Positions 1-7,996 are shown, counted from the first letter of the stretch. The stretch is 45,499 nucleotides of DNA from an uncultured Anaeroplasma sp. (GCA_945920825.1 CAMEKD010000002.1:1-45499), one strand, 5' to 3'. Program-made: numbers and translations. The notes: a model not told the origin generated them from the sequence alone.

Positions 1-632
1 GCTGAGGTGGCTGGTTCTACAGCTACAATTTGAATATTAGGATTCTTCTCCTTTAAATATTTACCAACACCAGAGATTGTACCACCAGTACCTACTCCAG
101 CAACGAATATATCCACATTTCCATCCGTGTCCTCCCAAATTTCTGGGCCGGTTGTATCATAGTGCGCCTTTGGGTTTGCAGGATTGACGAATTGACCAGC
201 GATAATCGAATTAGGAATTTCCTCATTCAATTCCTTTGCGCGTTCAATAGCTCCTTTCATGCCCTTTGCACCTTCAGTTAGTACTAATTCTGCACCATAG
301 GCTTTAATTAGATTTCTTCTTTCTACGGACATAGTTTCTGGTAATGTAATAATTAAACGATAGCCCTTTGCTGCAGCAATGGCTGCAAGACCAATACCGG
401 TATTACCACTGGTTGGTTCAATAATGGTTGCACCCTTCTTTAATATACCCTTAGCTTCATAATCCTCAATAATAGCCTTCGCAATTCTATCCTTTACAGA
501 ACCTGCAGGATTAAAGCCTTCTATTTTTGCAATTATTGTTGCAGATAACTTATTTTGTTCATTATAATTTACTAATTCGACAAGTGGCGTTTTACCAACT
601 AAGTCGGTGATTGTTTTATATATTTTGCTCAT
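1..632 (-). CDS. cysK: Cysteine synthase A (O-acetylserine sulfhydrylase), 3' end outside window
   Basis: PLP enzyme making cysteine from O-acetylserine and sulfide in the cytoplasm. The first 210 codons are present and the C-terminus lies off the left edge. Translation from the ATG at 632 gives [20 protein letters not shown], then the PLP-lysine motif PAGSVKDR, the phosphate/substrate loop [10 protein letters not shown] and a glycine-rich [10 protein letters not shown]. These are textbook CysK motifs. An AAAGAGG ribosome site lies 6 nt before the ATG. The gene starts 13 nt after the metY stop, so the two are co-transcribed from the promoter near 2100. The family call is near certain; CysK versus a CysM-like variant is less so because the C-terminus is missing. 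Confidence 0.95.
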   Translation of the reverse strand, partial: MSKIYKTITDLVGKTPLVELVNYNEQNKLSATIIAKIEGFNPAGSVKDRIAKAIIEDYEAKGILKKGATIIEPTSGNTGIGLAAIAAAKGYRLIITLPETMSVERRNLIKAYGAELVLTEGAKGMKGAIERAKELNEEIPNSIIAGQFVNPANPKAHYDTTGPEIWEDTDGNVDIFVAGVGTGGTISGVGKYLKEKNPNIQIVAVEPATS

Positions 633-645
633 ACTATACCTCTTT

Positions 646-1926
646 TTAAATCTTGCTTAATGCATTTTTTAAATCATCAAGTATATCATCGATATGCTCA
701 GTACCAATAGATAATCTTATAGTACTATCATAAATGCCTACACGAGCTAATTCCTCTTTTGTCATTTCTGAATGTGTTGTTGAGGATGGATGGATGACCA
801 AAGATTTTACATCTGCAACATTAGCTAAAAGCGAGAAAATCTTTAAATTATCAATGAAGGTCTTTGCTTCCTTTTCTCCGCCTACAACATCAAATGTAAA
901 TATAGATCCTCCACCATTTGGGAAATACTTTTTATATAATTCTTGTTGCTTTAAATCCTTAGTAATGGATGGATGATTTACATTCTTTACCTTTGGATGA
1001 TTTGCAAGGAATTTAACAACCTTAAGTGCATTTTCTACATGTCGCTCTACTCTTAGAGATAATGTTTCAAGACCCTGAAGAGCAATGAATGCGTTAATTG
1101 GAGAAATTGTAGCACCGGTATCACGAAGTAATATTGCACAAATATAGGTAACAAAGGCCTGTGGGCCTAAAGCTTCATAAAAGGATATTTCATGGTAAGA
1201 AACGTTTGGTTCAACTAAATGCTTAAATTTACCACTCTTTTTCCAATCGAATTTGCCACCTTCAATGATTACACCACCGAGTGCTGTACCATGACCTACA
1301 ATGAATTTTGTTGCAGAATGTACGACAATATCCGCACCATATTCAAGTGGTCTTACTAGATAAGGTGTTGCAAATGTTGAATCGACAACAAGTGGGATAT
1401 TATGCTTATGTGCTACCTTTGCAATCTCTTCAATATCTACAACATCAGAATTTGGATTTCCTAATGTTTCGATGAATACAGCCTTAGTATTTTCCTTTAT
1501 AGCCTTATCAATTTCTTCAGGGATTGGCTTAACAAAGGTTGTTGTAATACCATAATTCGGTAATGTATGCTGTAATAAATTAATTGATCCACCATAAATA
1601 TTGTTTGCTGCAACAATATGATCGCCAGCAAAGGCTAATCCTTGGATAGTATAAGTAATTGCTGCTGCGCCTGATGCAACCGCAAGTGCACCACTACCAT
1701 TTTCTAGTGCACGAATTCTTTCTTCAAATACCCCCTGTGTTGGGTTTGTTAATCTACCATAAATATTTCCTGCATCGCGAAGAGAAAAGCGATCAGCTGC
1801 ATGGTCACTATTATTAAATACGTATGATGATGTTAAATAGATAGGAACAGCTCTTGCTCCTGTTGCGGAATCTGGATTTTCCTGTCCTGCATGTAATTGT
1901 AATGTTTCAAATTTGTAGTTACTCAT
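646..1926 (-). CDS. metY: O-acetylhomoserine sulfhydrylase (Cys/Met metabolism PLP enzyme)
   Basis: A 426-residue Cys/Met-metabolism PLP enzyme. The N-terminus [20 protein letters not shown] and the YGRLTNPTQ segment are characteristic of O-acetylhomoserine aminocarboxypropyltransferase, which makes homocysteine from O-acetylhomoserine and sulfide. The PLP lysine sits in [11 protein letters not shown]. Length matches MetY (about 425-430) rather than the shorter MetB/MetC (about 380-400). It lies just upstream of cysK in the same leftward operon, with a CAGGAGAG ribosome site. Promoter, operator-like sequence and a small leader ORF lie upstream at 1948-2125, suggesting sulfur-responsive control by the neighbouring Rrf2 protein. 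Substrate preference within the family is inferred. Confidence 0.93.
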   Translation of the reverse strand: MSNYKFETLQLHAGQENPDSATGARAVPIYLTSSYVFNNSDHAADRFSLRDAGNIYGRLTNPTQGVFEERIRALENGSGALAVASGAAAITYTIQGLAFAGDHIVAANNIYGGSINLLQHTLPNYGITTTFVKPIPEEIDKAIKENTKAVFIETLGNPNSDVVDIEEIAKVAHKHNIPLVVDSTFATPYLVRPLEYGADIVVHSATKFIVGHGTALGGVIIEGGKFDWKKSGKFKHLVEPNVSYHEISFYEALGPQAFVTYICAILLRDTGATISPINAFIALQGLETLSLRVERHVENALKVVKFLANHPKVKNVNHPSITKDLKQQELYKKYFPNGGGSIFTFDVVGGEKEAKTFIDNLKIFSLLANVADVKSLVIHPSSTTHSEMTKEELARVGIYDSTIRLSIGTEHIDDILDDLKNALSKI

Positions 1927-1947
1927 TTTATCTCTCCTGTAGTTATT

Positions 1948-2049
1948 CTAAATATTTTTTTCTTCTAACTTAGAGCCACACATGAAATTATGACTCCTTT
2001 TCTTATTCATTTTTCCTAAGTACATACATCGAATGTCTTTTCTAATCAT
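1948..2049 (-). CDS. Small ORF (33 aa) in the metY leader, possible leader peptide
   Basis: Between the metY promoter and metY there is a 33-codon ORF starting MIRKDIRCMYLGKMNKK and ending KLEEKNI. It has a strong AAAAGGAG ribosome site 7 nt before its ATG. It is basic and contains two Cys and four Met. The stop lies 21 nt before the metY ATG. Its start codon lies inside one arm of an 11-bp inverted repeat. It resembles no protein I recognise. It may be a leader peptide sensing cysteine or methionine supply, a real small protein, or a chance ORF. The good ribosome site argues against pure chance. Confidence 0.4.
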   Translation of the reverse strand: MIRKDIRCMYLGKMNKKRSHNFMCGSKLEEKNI

Positions 2050-2056
2050 AATTTCA
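1983..2056 (-). repeat. 11-bp inverted repeat in the metY leader
   Basis: TGAAATTATGA at 1983-1993 and TCATAATTTCA at 2046-2056 are perfect reverse complements separated by 52 nt. In the leftward transcript they could pair. The upstream arm carries the small ORF's start codon; each arm is preceded by AAAAGGAG. Pairing would hide the small ORF's initiation region, so this may be a translation-controlled switch. Confidence 0.5.
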
Positions 2057-2067
2057 CTCCTTTTCTA

Positions 2068-2087
2068 CTATTCCTATATATTTACTA
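2068..2087. promoter_or_regulatory. Putative Rrf2/CymR-type operator at the metY promoter
   Basis: On the transcribed (minus) strand this reads TAGTAAATATATAGGAATAG, about 10 nt downstream of the metY -10 box. A 17/20 identical copy lies at 2614-2633, at the start of the adjacent Rrf2 regulator gene. The placement over the transcription start fits repression. The AT-rich half followed by AGGAA recalls the published CymR consensus, but I compared it from memory only. Confidence 0.6.
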
Positions 2088-2097
2088 GGATAACTAT

Positions 2098-2125
2098 ATT
2101 GTACACCTTTTTTATAAATTGTAAA
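2098..2125 (-). promoter_or_regulatory. Sigma-A type promoter of metY-cysK
   Basis: The minus strand has -35 TTTACA (2120-2125), a 16-nt spacer, and -10 TACAAT (2098-2103). It precedes the operator-like sequence and the leader ORF. Confidence 0.6.
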
Positions 2126-2140
2126 TAACGAATTTGGAAA

Positions 2141-2166
2141 AAATAAAAAGCCTAGAAATCTAGGCT
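2141..2166 (-). terminator. Rho-independent terminator of the Rrf2 gene
   Basis: The stem AGCCTAGA (2149-2156) / TCTAGGCT (2159-2166) is followed on the minus strand by a U-rich TTTTTATTTTTT. It begins 4 nt past the Rrf2 gene stop. Confidence 0.85.
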
Positions 2167-2169
2167 CAC

Positions 2170-2604
2170 TCAAATACTATATTCATTTCCCATTTTATTT
2201 TTTTCTTTATCCACTAAATCCTCTAAAGAAATACCTTCCGTATATTTTTTAATCACTTCATAGTATCCCTTCCAATAATCAATGGTCGTGCAGCATTCAA
2301 CCCTAGGACAAATATTGATATCCGTTTGTAAGCATGAAACTGGTGCTAAAGTTCCTTCTGCAGCAGATAATATTTCAAAGGTGTTATAGTTTTTAATATC
2401 CTTAGTTAAAATATATCCACCTGTATTACCTCTTACACTAATCAATAGTCTACTCTTTACTAATAAGGATACAACCTGTTCTAAATATTTTATAGAAATA
2501 TCCTGTCTTTTTGATACATCCTTTAGTGAAACAGGCTTACCGTTTGAATATGTTGCAATATCAATCATTAATCTTAAAGCATATCTTCCCTTTGTTGAAA
2601 TCAT
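2170..2604 (-). CDS. Rrf2-family transcription regulator (CymR/IscR-like)
   Basis: A 144-residue winged-helix regulator. The N-terminus MISTKGRYALRLMIDIA and the recognition-helix region ISIKYLEQVV then LVSVRG-like LLISVRGNTGGY are standard for Rrf2. Cysteines at 91, 99, 104 and 105 lie where IscR holds its Fe-S ligands (92, 98, 104 in E. coli), so it may bind an Fe-S cluster. CymR proteins, which control cysteine metabolism in Bacillus, usually lack these. It lies next to metY-cysK and shares a 20-bp operator-like site with metY, so control of sulfur assimilation is the best inference. It has its own promoter (TATAAT at 2638-2643) and terminator. Whether it senses Fe-S status, cysteine supply or something else cannot be read from the sequence. 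Confidence 0.9.
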   Translation of the reverse strand: MISTKGRYALRLMIDIATYSNGKPVSLKDVSKRQDISIKYLEQVVSLLVKSRLLISVRGNTGGYILTKDIKNYNTFEILSAAEGTLAPVSCLQTDINICPRVECCTTIDYWKGYYEVIKKYTEGISLEDLVDKEKNKMGNEYSI

Positions 2605-2613
2605 GTTATCCCT

Positions 2614-2643
2614 CTTTTCCTATCAATTTACTATAGTATTATA
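2614..2643 (-). promoter_or_regulatory. Rrf2 gene promoter -10 and autoregulatory operator candidate
   Basis: -10 TATAAT (minus strand, 2638-2643) is followed 4 nt later by TAGTAAATTGATAGGAAAAG (2614-2633), which matches the metY operator at 17 of 20 positions. No good -35 is visible: the region upstream is homopolymeric A/T. The arrangement suggests autorepression. Confidence 0.55.
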
Positions 2644-2659
2644 ACATTTTTTTAAAAAA

Positions 2660-2692
2660 AGTAGAAAAAAAGAAAAGCCGAAAGGCCTTTCT
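2660..2692 (-). terminator. Terminator of the hydrogenase operon
   Basis: On the minus strand, AAAGGCC-TTTC-GGCTTT forms a GC-tipped hairpin with a 4-nt loop and one bulge, followed by TTCTTTTTTT. It lies about 70 nt past the stop of the last hydrogenase gene. Confidence 0.75.
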
Positions 2693-2761
2693 CCTAAAAT
2701 TTTGAAATATTATAAATAGATAATGAATCGGCTCTTTCTCAAACTTCAGTTCTTTACCATA

Positions 2762-4189
2762 TTATTTCAATATTGAAACAGCATCACTAATGGTTTTTTC
2801 TAAGGCTTCTTTTCCGTATTTATCTACCACAGCCTTATTCTTTTCCCCATGGGTTAGACATCCAGCCCCACCAATACATCCACCAACGCAAGCCATTCCC
2901 TCAATGAAGTTTGCATCCAGTACGTTTTTCCTCTTCTTTAGAAGTGCAATATGACATGCCTCAATGCCATCACAAGCACAGGCCTTTAAGTCAAAATCAA
3001 TATTTTGCTCCTTCAAGCCTTCCAAAACAGCATCGGATAATCCACCGGATCGTGCAAAGATTCTACCAAAGTAGGATGCATTGTCAAGTACATCCTCCTC
3101 AAGTGTAGTTATATTTATATCCTTACTATCAAATAGTGCCTGAAGCTCCTCAAACGTAATTACCTCATCGACATATGGCTTTACTGTATCGAGTCTAGCT
3201 TCAGCTTTCTTTGCTGTACAAGGGCCAATAAACACAACCTTTGCTTTTTCATCCGTTGTCTTTAAATATTTTGCAAGGGTTGCCATAGGAGATAAATTAT
3301 GAGAAACAAAAGGAAGTAAATCCGGAAATGAATTTTTAATATACCGCACAAAGGCAGGACAGCAAGAGCTTGTTAAAAATCCCTTCTCTGAAAGCTCTTT
3401 AGACTCCGCTTGTGCTACCATATCTGCACCTAGGGCAGCCTCAACCACTGTAAAGAAGCCTAATTCCTTAAGTCCCTTTATTACCTGGCCAAGCTTACCA
3501 TAGGTAAACTGACTGGATATAGATGGAGCTACAATAGCATAAACCTTATATTCTGTATTTTGCTTACTCTTTTTTATAAGATCGATAACATTTAAAATAT
3601 AGGATTTATCTGAAATTGCACCAAATGGGCATTGATATACACAAGCACCACATTGTATACATTTACTATTATCTATTGCAGCAGCATTATCCTCATTTAT
3701 AGAAATTGCTTTAACCTTACAAGCAATTTGACAAGGACGCTTACGATTTACAATAGCAAAATAAGGGCATACCTTTGCACATTGTCCACACTCTACACAC
3801 TTTGTTTTATCTATATGTGCTACATGGTTATGGTCAAAGGATATGGCACCCCTTTTACAAGCCTCCTCACAACGATGAGCCAAGCATCCACGGCAAGAAT
3901 CTGTAACCTCATAGCCTGCAGCTGGGCATTCATCACAGGCAATATCAATAACCTCAATTACATTAGGGTTATTCTTATCCCCACCCATTGCAATTTTAAC
4001 TCTTTCTCCAAGAATAGCTCTTTCCTTATATACGCAACAGCGCATAGTAGGAGTTTTTCCTGGTACAATCGTTTGTGGAATACTCATAACATTCTCTAAA
4101 AGAGTATCCTTCCACGCCTCTTTTGCAACCTCACGAAGTACCTTATATTTTAAATATTGAACCTTTGTATCAAATTTTCTAAACTCCAT
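2762..4189 (-). CDS. Monomeric [FeFe] hydrogenase, group-B-like
   Basis: A 475-residue iron hydrogenase. N-terminal cysteine motifs for several Fe-S clusters are visible: CDECPAAGYEVTDSCRGC, CVECGQCAKVC at 131-141 and CIQCGACVYQC at 177-187. The H-cluster motifs follow: TSSCCPAF (C276/C277), IGPCTAKKAE (C324) and EGMACVGGCIGG (C434, C438). The GPCxAKK form of the second motif, with the long cysteine-rich N-terminus, fits group B rather than classic group A (MPCxxK). Both the proton-relay and ligand cysteines of the first motif are present, so it is probably catalytic, making or using H2 with ferredoxin-like carriers in the cytoplasm. It is the last gene of the operon, 11 nt after the phosphatase. 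Maturation genes hydEFG are not in the window. Confidence 0.88.
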   Translation of the reverse strand: MEFRKFDTKVQYLKYKVLREVAKEAWKDTLLENVMSIPQTIVPGKTPTMRCCVYKERAILGERVKIAMGGDKNNPNVIEVIDIACDECPAAGYEVTDSCRGCLAHRCEEACKRGAISFDHNHVAHIDKTKCVECGQCAKVCPYFAIVNRKRPCQIACKVKAISINEDNAAAIDNSKCIQCGACVYQCPFGAISDKSYILNVIDLIKKSKQNTEYKVYAIVAPSISSQFTYGKLGQVIKGLKELGFFTVVEAALGADMVAQAESKELSEKGFLTSSCCPAFVRYIKNSFPDLLPFVSHNLSPMATLAKYLKTTDEKAKVVFIGPCTAKKAEARLDTVKPYVDEVITFEELQALFDSKDINITTLEEDVLDNASYFGRIFARSGGLSDAVLEGLKEQNIDFDLKACACDGIEACHIALLKKRKNVLDANFIEGMACVGGCIGGAGCLTHGEKNKAVVDKYGKEALEKTISDAVSILK

Positions 4190-4200
4190 AGTACATCTCC

Positions 4201-5373
4201 TTAGAAATAACTTACCTTTATCCTTTTACCCATCTTTTTAAGACATTCGGATAATTCCTCAACGAGATTCATTTTAATATTAAAAGTGATCGGTAAATCC
4301 GGATTTTGATGTGCTGGATTTACCGCTCTTCCAACATAAAAGTTTATATCTGTTGCTTCTTCAAATAAAAGCCTACAAATGAGTGATGCTCCATCACGCT
4401 GAAAGCCCCATTTTTCATAAAGCTTATTTTGACCTAAAGCATCCTTTGCATATTCAATTACCTTACTGATGGTAATAACACCCTCAGTTACTAAATCAAC
4501 CCCTTCAATTTCAGCAATTGGAGGAACATCTCCTCTTTCAAAGGAAAGACTTACCTTTATCTCTTTGCCAAGGTATCTTGCGGCAATCGATGAGGTTGTA
4601 CCACCACAAATAATATGCTTTCCTTCCTTAGAAAAGAATAAAGACATCATACGATTATTGTCATCACGATTACGTGGAGGTCCAAATAAAATATTCACTG
4701 GTTCTCTTTTTCTTACCTTGATGACACAGGCCGTTGCATCATCCCCTGGGTGGTGTCCATATTCCTTATCACACTGGTCGACTAGCATAGTAGCTAAAGT
4801 TTTTGCATTATATCCTGCTTGAGCTAAAGAAAGCATAAAATCAGCAATATCCTCAAGCTTCCATCCAAAATTATACGCAAGACCAATTCCAGCGTGAGGA
4901 CATCCATCACTCATTGCGATTAAGCAATCATCCTCTTGTAGATTAATAATGGATTTTAAAACCTTTTTCCCTTCAATATTAAGTTCCTTTGTAGGATAAT
5001 TATAAACATTAAAATTTCTTAAAAATATGACCTTAGGATTATCATATTGAATAATTTCAACGGTTCTATTTTCTATAATATGAATAATTGTAAATGTAGA
5101 ATATGCAACACCTCTTACAGAGCATATAGGTAATGTTGCTGCAATCGTTGAAACACAATCCTCAAGCTTTAATCCCTCTGCCATCATTGTAGAAATAATC
5201 TTTGATGTAAGTGTAGATAAAATACTCGCCTTAACTCCACTTCCTAGGCCATCGGCTAAAACAATAACCTGGGAATTATCCCCTTGGTTTACTATATCTA
5301 CATGATCTCCACAAAGCTCTTCTCCCTCATGATTTATACTTTTCCAGCCAATATCTGCACATAAATTATTCAT
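4201..5373 (-). CDS. SpoIIE-type (PP2C-like) serine phosphatase
   Basis: About 390 residues. The N-terminal half shows the PPM/SpoIIE pattern: CGDHVDIV, VIVLADGLGSGVKAS (metal-binding Asp plus Gly), IAMSDGCPHAGIG and HPGDDATACVIKVR. This fold removes phosphate from Ser/Thr, typically on anti-sigma-antagonist proteins. The C-terminal half, from about residue 230, has no domain I recognise. I chose the ATG at 5373, with AAGGAG 10 nt upstream inside the preceding gene; it overlaps the sensory hydrogenase stop, so translation is probably coupled. Sensory [FeFe] hydrogenases are known to be encoded beside PP2C phosphatases and kinases, so it is the likely output module. No partner kinase lies nearby. 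Confidence 0.85.
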   Translation of the reverse strand: MNNLCADIGWKSINHEGEELCGDHVDIVNQGDNSQVIVLADGLGSGVKASILSTLTSKIISTMMAEGLKLEDCVSTIAATLPICSVRGVAYSTFTIIHIIENRTVEIIQYDNPKVIFLRNFNVYNYPTKELNIEGKKVLKSIINLQEDDCLIAMSDGCPHAGIGLAYNFGWKLEDIADFMLSLAQAGYNAKTLATMLVDQCDKEYGHHPGDDATACVIKVRKREPVNILFGPPRNRDDNNRMMSLFFSKEGKHIICGGTTSSIAARYLGKEIKVSLSFERGDVPPIAEIEGVDLVTEGVITISKVIEYAKDALGQNKLYEKWGFQRDGASLICRLLFEEATDINFYVGRAVNPAHQNPDLPITFNIKMNLVEELSECLKKMGKRIKVSYF

Positions 5374-7039
5374 CAACAATCGACTCCTTCAGCTTTGTAA
5401 GAGCAATTTTTGTCTCTGCTGCAGTCTCACCAAGAAGGGATGCTATTTCTTGAACAATTCGCATTTGTTTTTCTACAACATTATCTGCAATTTCTACGGT
5501 TTGACGACTAATTTCTTCTTTACGCTCACGCTGAGATTCTTCTTCCGTCACATCACGTAAAATTCCTAACAGTAAATGATATTCCTTATCGTAAACAATC
5601 GTCTTATCTACATATTTGCCATATTCCGCAAGATATTCTCTCTTATCATGAATTGGTCTTCCCATATTTAATACCTTAATAAAGTCATTTGGATCTAATA
5701 TACGTATGACCTGGTCTCCTAAAATATCCCCTGGATTACGTAAATTAAGCATTTTAAGTGCAGCTTGATTTACCTGCTGAACCTCTAGAGCTTCATTAAG
5801 TACAATTAATCCATTTGGTGTATTTCTAGAAATTGTGTCTGAAAAATTCTCAGCCTTTTCCTTTAGATATGGAAGGCACATTGAAATTTCTGCCTTGCCC
5901 TGTAAAATCGCAATAGCCTTAGCTCTACAAGTATCATATCCACAAGAACCACAATTCAGCTCATCCTCTTTTTTCATTTTACCCATCTGACGAAGTGTTT
6001 CTTGGATTTCAGCATCACTAGGAAGTGTTGTGCCACGATTAATAGTTAAGAAATTCTTCACAACCTCGTTTGGTGTAGGCTGTGCTACCTCAAAATCCTC
6101 TTTTCCTGCATAATCGGATACAGATAAATAATCCTTAACTGGAGACCTATGGAATTTTTCCATTACAGGTCCTCCAACACAGCTACCTACACATGCAGAC
6201 ATTTCGATGAAGCAGTTATGTACATTTCCTGCCTCAATATCCTTAAGTGCAGCCATACAGTTTTCAACACCATCCATAGCCATATAGCTATAGTTTGGAT
6301 TTGCCATAGCCATAGTCTTTAAAATTCCACCTGTCGTTGGGAAGAATCTTGCAAGACTCTTTTCATTTTTATCCTTTTTCTTTTCTAGAGAAATCCTTTC
6401 ATTATTTAACCATGCCGTAAGCTCATCAAAGGTTAAAACAGCATCGACAATGTTCTCATACTTCTGAGCCTCATCCTTCTTTGCAACGCAAGGTCCAATA
6501 AATACAGTTTTCGCATTTGGAATTCTCTTTTTAATATCTATACAATGCGCCTGCATTGGAGATAAAACATCAGCAAGATAAGGAAGTAAATTTGGATAAT
6601 ACTTCTGAATAAGTAAATTAATGGAATGGCAGCAAGAGCTAATAATAATATCTCTTTTCCCTTCATTAATCAGTCTATCATATTCCTTTTTAACAATCGT
6701 TGCACCAATTGCCGTTTCCTCTACATCATAGAATCCTAGCTTTTTTAATGCATCACGCATAGAATCTATACCTACACCCTCGTAATTTGCAACAAAGGAA
6801 GGTGCTAAGCTAACAACCACAGGGTCTCCACTTTGAAGTAAGACTCTAACCTTTTCCGTTTCATCGACAATTTGCTTTGCATCCTGTGGACAAACGACAA
6901 AGCACTGACCACATAAAATACATTCATCACTGATAATATATGCCTGATTTCCTGAAAAACGAATCGATTTTACAGGACAATGACGAATACACTTATAACA
7001 GTTTTTACAATTTGATTTTTTAAGAGTTAGACATTCCAT
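5366..7039 (-). CDS. hydS: Sensory-type [FeFe] hydrogenase with PAS domain (HydS-like, group C)
   Basis: 557 residues. Order: two 4Fe-4S motifs (CKNCYKCIRHC, 11-21; CILCGQCFVVC, 40-50), an H-cluster domain (SSCCHSI at C136/C137; IGPCVAKKDE at C184; MSACVGSCVGG at C283/C287), a four-cysteine cluster motif (C363, C366, C371, C388), a PAS domain (about 401-500) and a C-terminal coiled-coil-like helix. This is the group C sensory architecture, thought to report H2 or redox state rather than turn over H2 quickly. The first H-cluster motif is SSCCHS instead of TSCCPxW. It overlaps the upstream 2Fe-2S gene by 20 nt and the downstream phosphatase by 8 nt. Confidence 0.88.
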   Translation of the reverse strand: MECLTLKKSNCKNCYKCIRHCPVKSIRFSGNQAYIISDECILCGQCFVVCPQDAKQIVDETEKVRVLLQSGDPVVVSLAPSFVANYEGVGIDSMRDALKKLGFYDVEETAIGATIVKKEYDRLINEGKRDIIISSCCHSINLLIQKYYPNLLPYLADVLSPMQAHCIDIKKRIPNAKTVFIGPCVAKKDEAQKYENIVDAVLTFDELTAWLNNERISLEKKKDKNEKSLARFFPTTGGILKTMAMANPNYSYMAMDGVENCMAALKDIEAGNVHNCFIEMSACVGSCVGGPVMEKFHRSPVKDYLSVSDYAGKEDFEVAQPTPNEVVKNFLTINRGTTLPSDAEIQETLRQMGKMKKEDELNCGSCGYDTCRAKAIAILQGKAEISMCLPYLKEKAENFSDTISRNTPNGLIVLNEALEVQQVNQAALKMLNLRNPGDILGDQVIRILDPNDFIKVLNMGRPIHDKREYLAEYGKYVDKTIVYDKEYHLLLGILRDVTEEESQRERKEEISRQTVEIADNVVEKQMRIVQEIASLLGETAAETKIALTKLKESIVDE

Positions 7040-7304
7040 TATATATCGCCCTTTCCTTTTCTAAAGCCACCATTACCTTTTCTTTGAAAAATGCATCAAA
7101 GGTTTCTGGTGTAATGCCAGTGAAAATATCATCATCTATTGTTATTGTAACGCCTAAACGATTACACTTATTTGAACAAAATCTTCCTGTTAAGATAATC
7201 TCATTATCTAGTTTATTTTCTTGAATTGTCTTTTGAAAAAGCTCAACTAATTTTTCAGATCCCTTAAGATAGCAACTTGATCCTACACAAATTTGAACAA
7301 TCAT
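7020..7304 (-). CDS. 2Fe-2S thioredoxin-fold ferredoxin (NuoE/HydC C-terminal-like)
   Basis: A 94-residue protein with the thioredoxin-like ferredoxin signature CVGSSC (6-11) and CSNKC (43-47), which bind one 2Fe-2S cluster. It corresponds to the C-terminal domain of NuoE or hydrogenase gamma subunits without the helical N-terminal part. Likely an electron carrier or redox adaptor for the hydrogenases of this operon. It starts 1 nt after its paralogue and its 3' end overlaps the sensory hydrogenase. Confidence 0.85.
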   Translation of the reverse strand: MIVQICVGSSCYLKGSEKLVELFQKTIQENKLDNEIILTGRFCSNKCNRLGVTITIDDDIFTGITPETFDAFFKEKVMVALEKERAIYNGMSNS

Positions 7305-7305
7305 T

Positions 7306-7548
7306 TTACATCACTCTCGCTAGTACTTCAGTATTAAAGAATTCCATTACTGTATCTGGCTTAACGGAATAAAATTGATCCTCTACCATAACCGATACAC
7401 CTTGCTGGCATTTCCCTAAGCAAAATATACCAACAAGCTCCACCTTATCCTCAAGCATATTTTCCTTAATTAATTTTTGGAGCTCTTCAACCACTCTTCT
7501 TGAGCCCTTAATGTGACATGAGGAACCAATACATACTGTAATTTTCAT
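7306..7548 (-). CDS. 2Fe-2S thioredoxin-fold ferredoxin, paralogue
   Basis: An 80-residue first gene of the hydrogenase operon. CIGSSCHIKGSRRVVEELQ and CLGKCQQG give the same C-x4-C ... C-x3-C 2Fe-2S pattern as the next gene, with which it shares clear similarity, so the two are a tandem duplication. AAAGGAG lies 8 nt before the ATG. Upstream, TATAGT near 7577 is the best -10 candidate but no convincing -35 accompanies it. Confidence 0.85.
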   Translation of the reverse strand: MKITVCIGSSCHIKGSRRVVEELQKLIKENMLEDKVELVGIFCLGKCQQGVSVMVEDQFYSVKPDTVMEFFNTEVLARVM

Positions 7549-7995
7549 AATACCTACTCCTTTATCCTAATTTATATACATACTATAACAGAAAGATATA
7601 CCGTTATTGAAATATCCATAATAAAAAGGAAGTAATCCTATATTCGATGCTTAAGATTTCTAAATATAGTTACACCCTGCTATAGAAAACTGTATTTCAG
7701 TTTCACGCCTTTATCTTTTCGTATGCAATTCATATTTAAAGCTTATTCCATAATTAAGTGTACGAAATAAGCTCTAAATCCTTCTATATAGTCTTTCATA
7801 CGACTTTTTGGCAACTAAATTATAACAAATGTTACGTATTAATTCAATGATTCAATGCTCTTTTAGAACTACATATAGCTTAAGAAAAAACATTAAAACG
7901 TTATCATCTTAAAAACTAAAAAACATGAGGATTCTAAATGTATGCTATTTTATTTTTCATACTATAGACCCCAAATAAACTCTAAACATTATAAT
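7549..7995. other. Long gene-free gap upstream of the hydrogenase operon
   Basis: About 450 nt with no credible ORF or recognisable RNA. I see one 8-bp inverted repeat (AGCTTATT 7740-7747 / AATAAGCT 7766-7773, 18-nt loop) and the hydrogenase ribosome site at the left end. In a window where most gaps are under 150 nt it stands out: it may hold the operon's promoter and regulatory sites, an unrecognised small RNA, or decayed sequence. Confidence 0.4.
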
Positions 7996-7996
7996 T

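Noticed and set aside
734-976. Plus-strand ORF opposite metY
   Set aside because: Lies wholly within the conserved metY frame and has no ribosome site.
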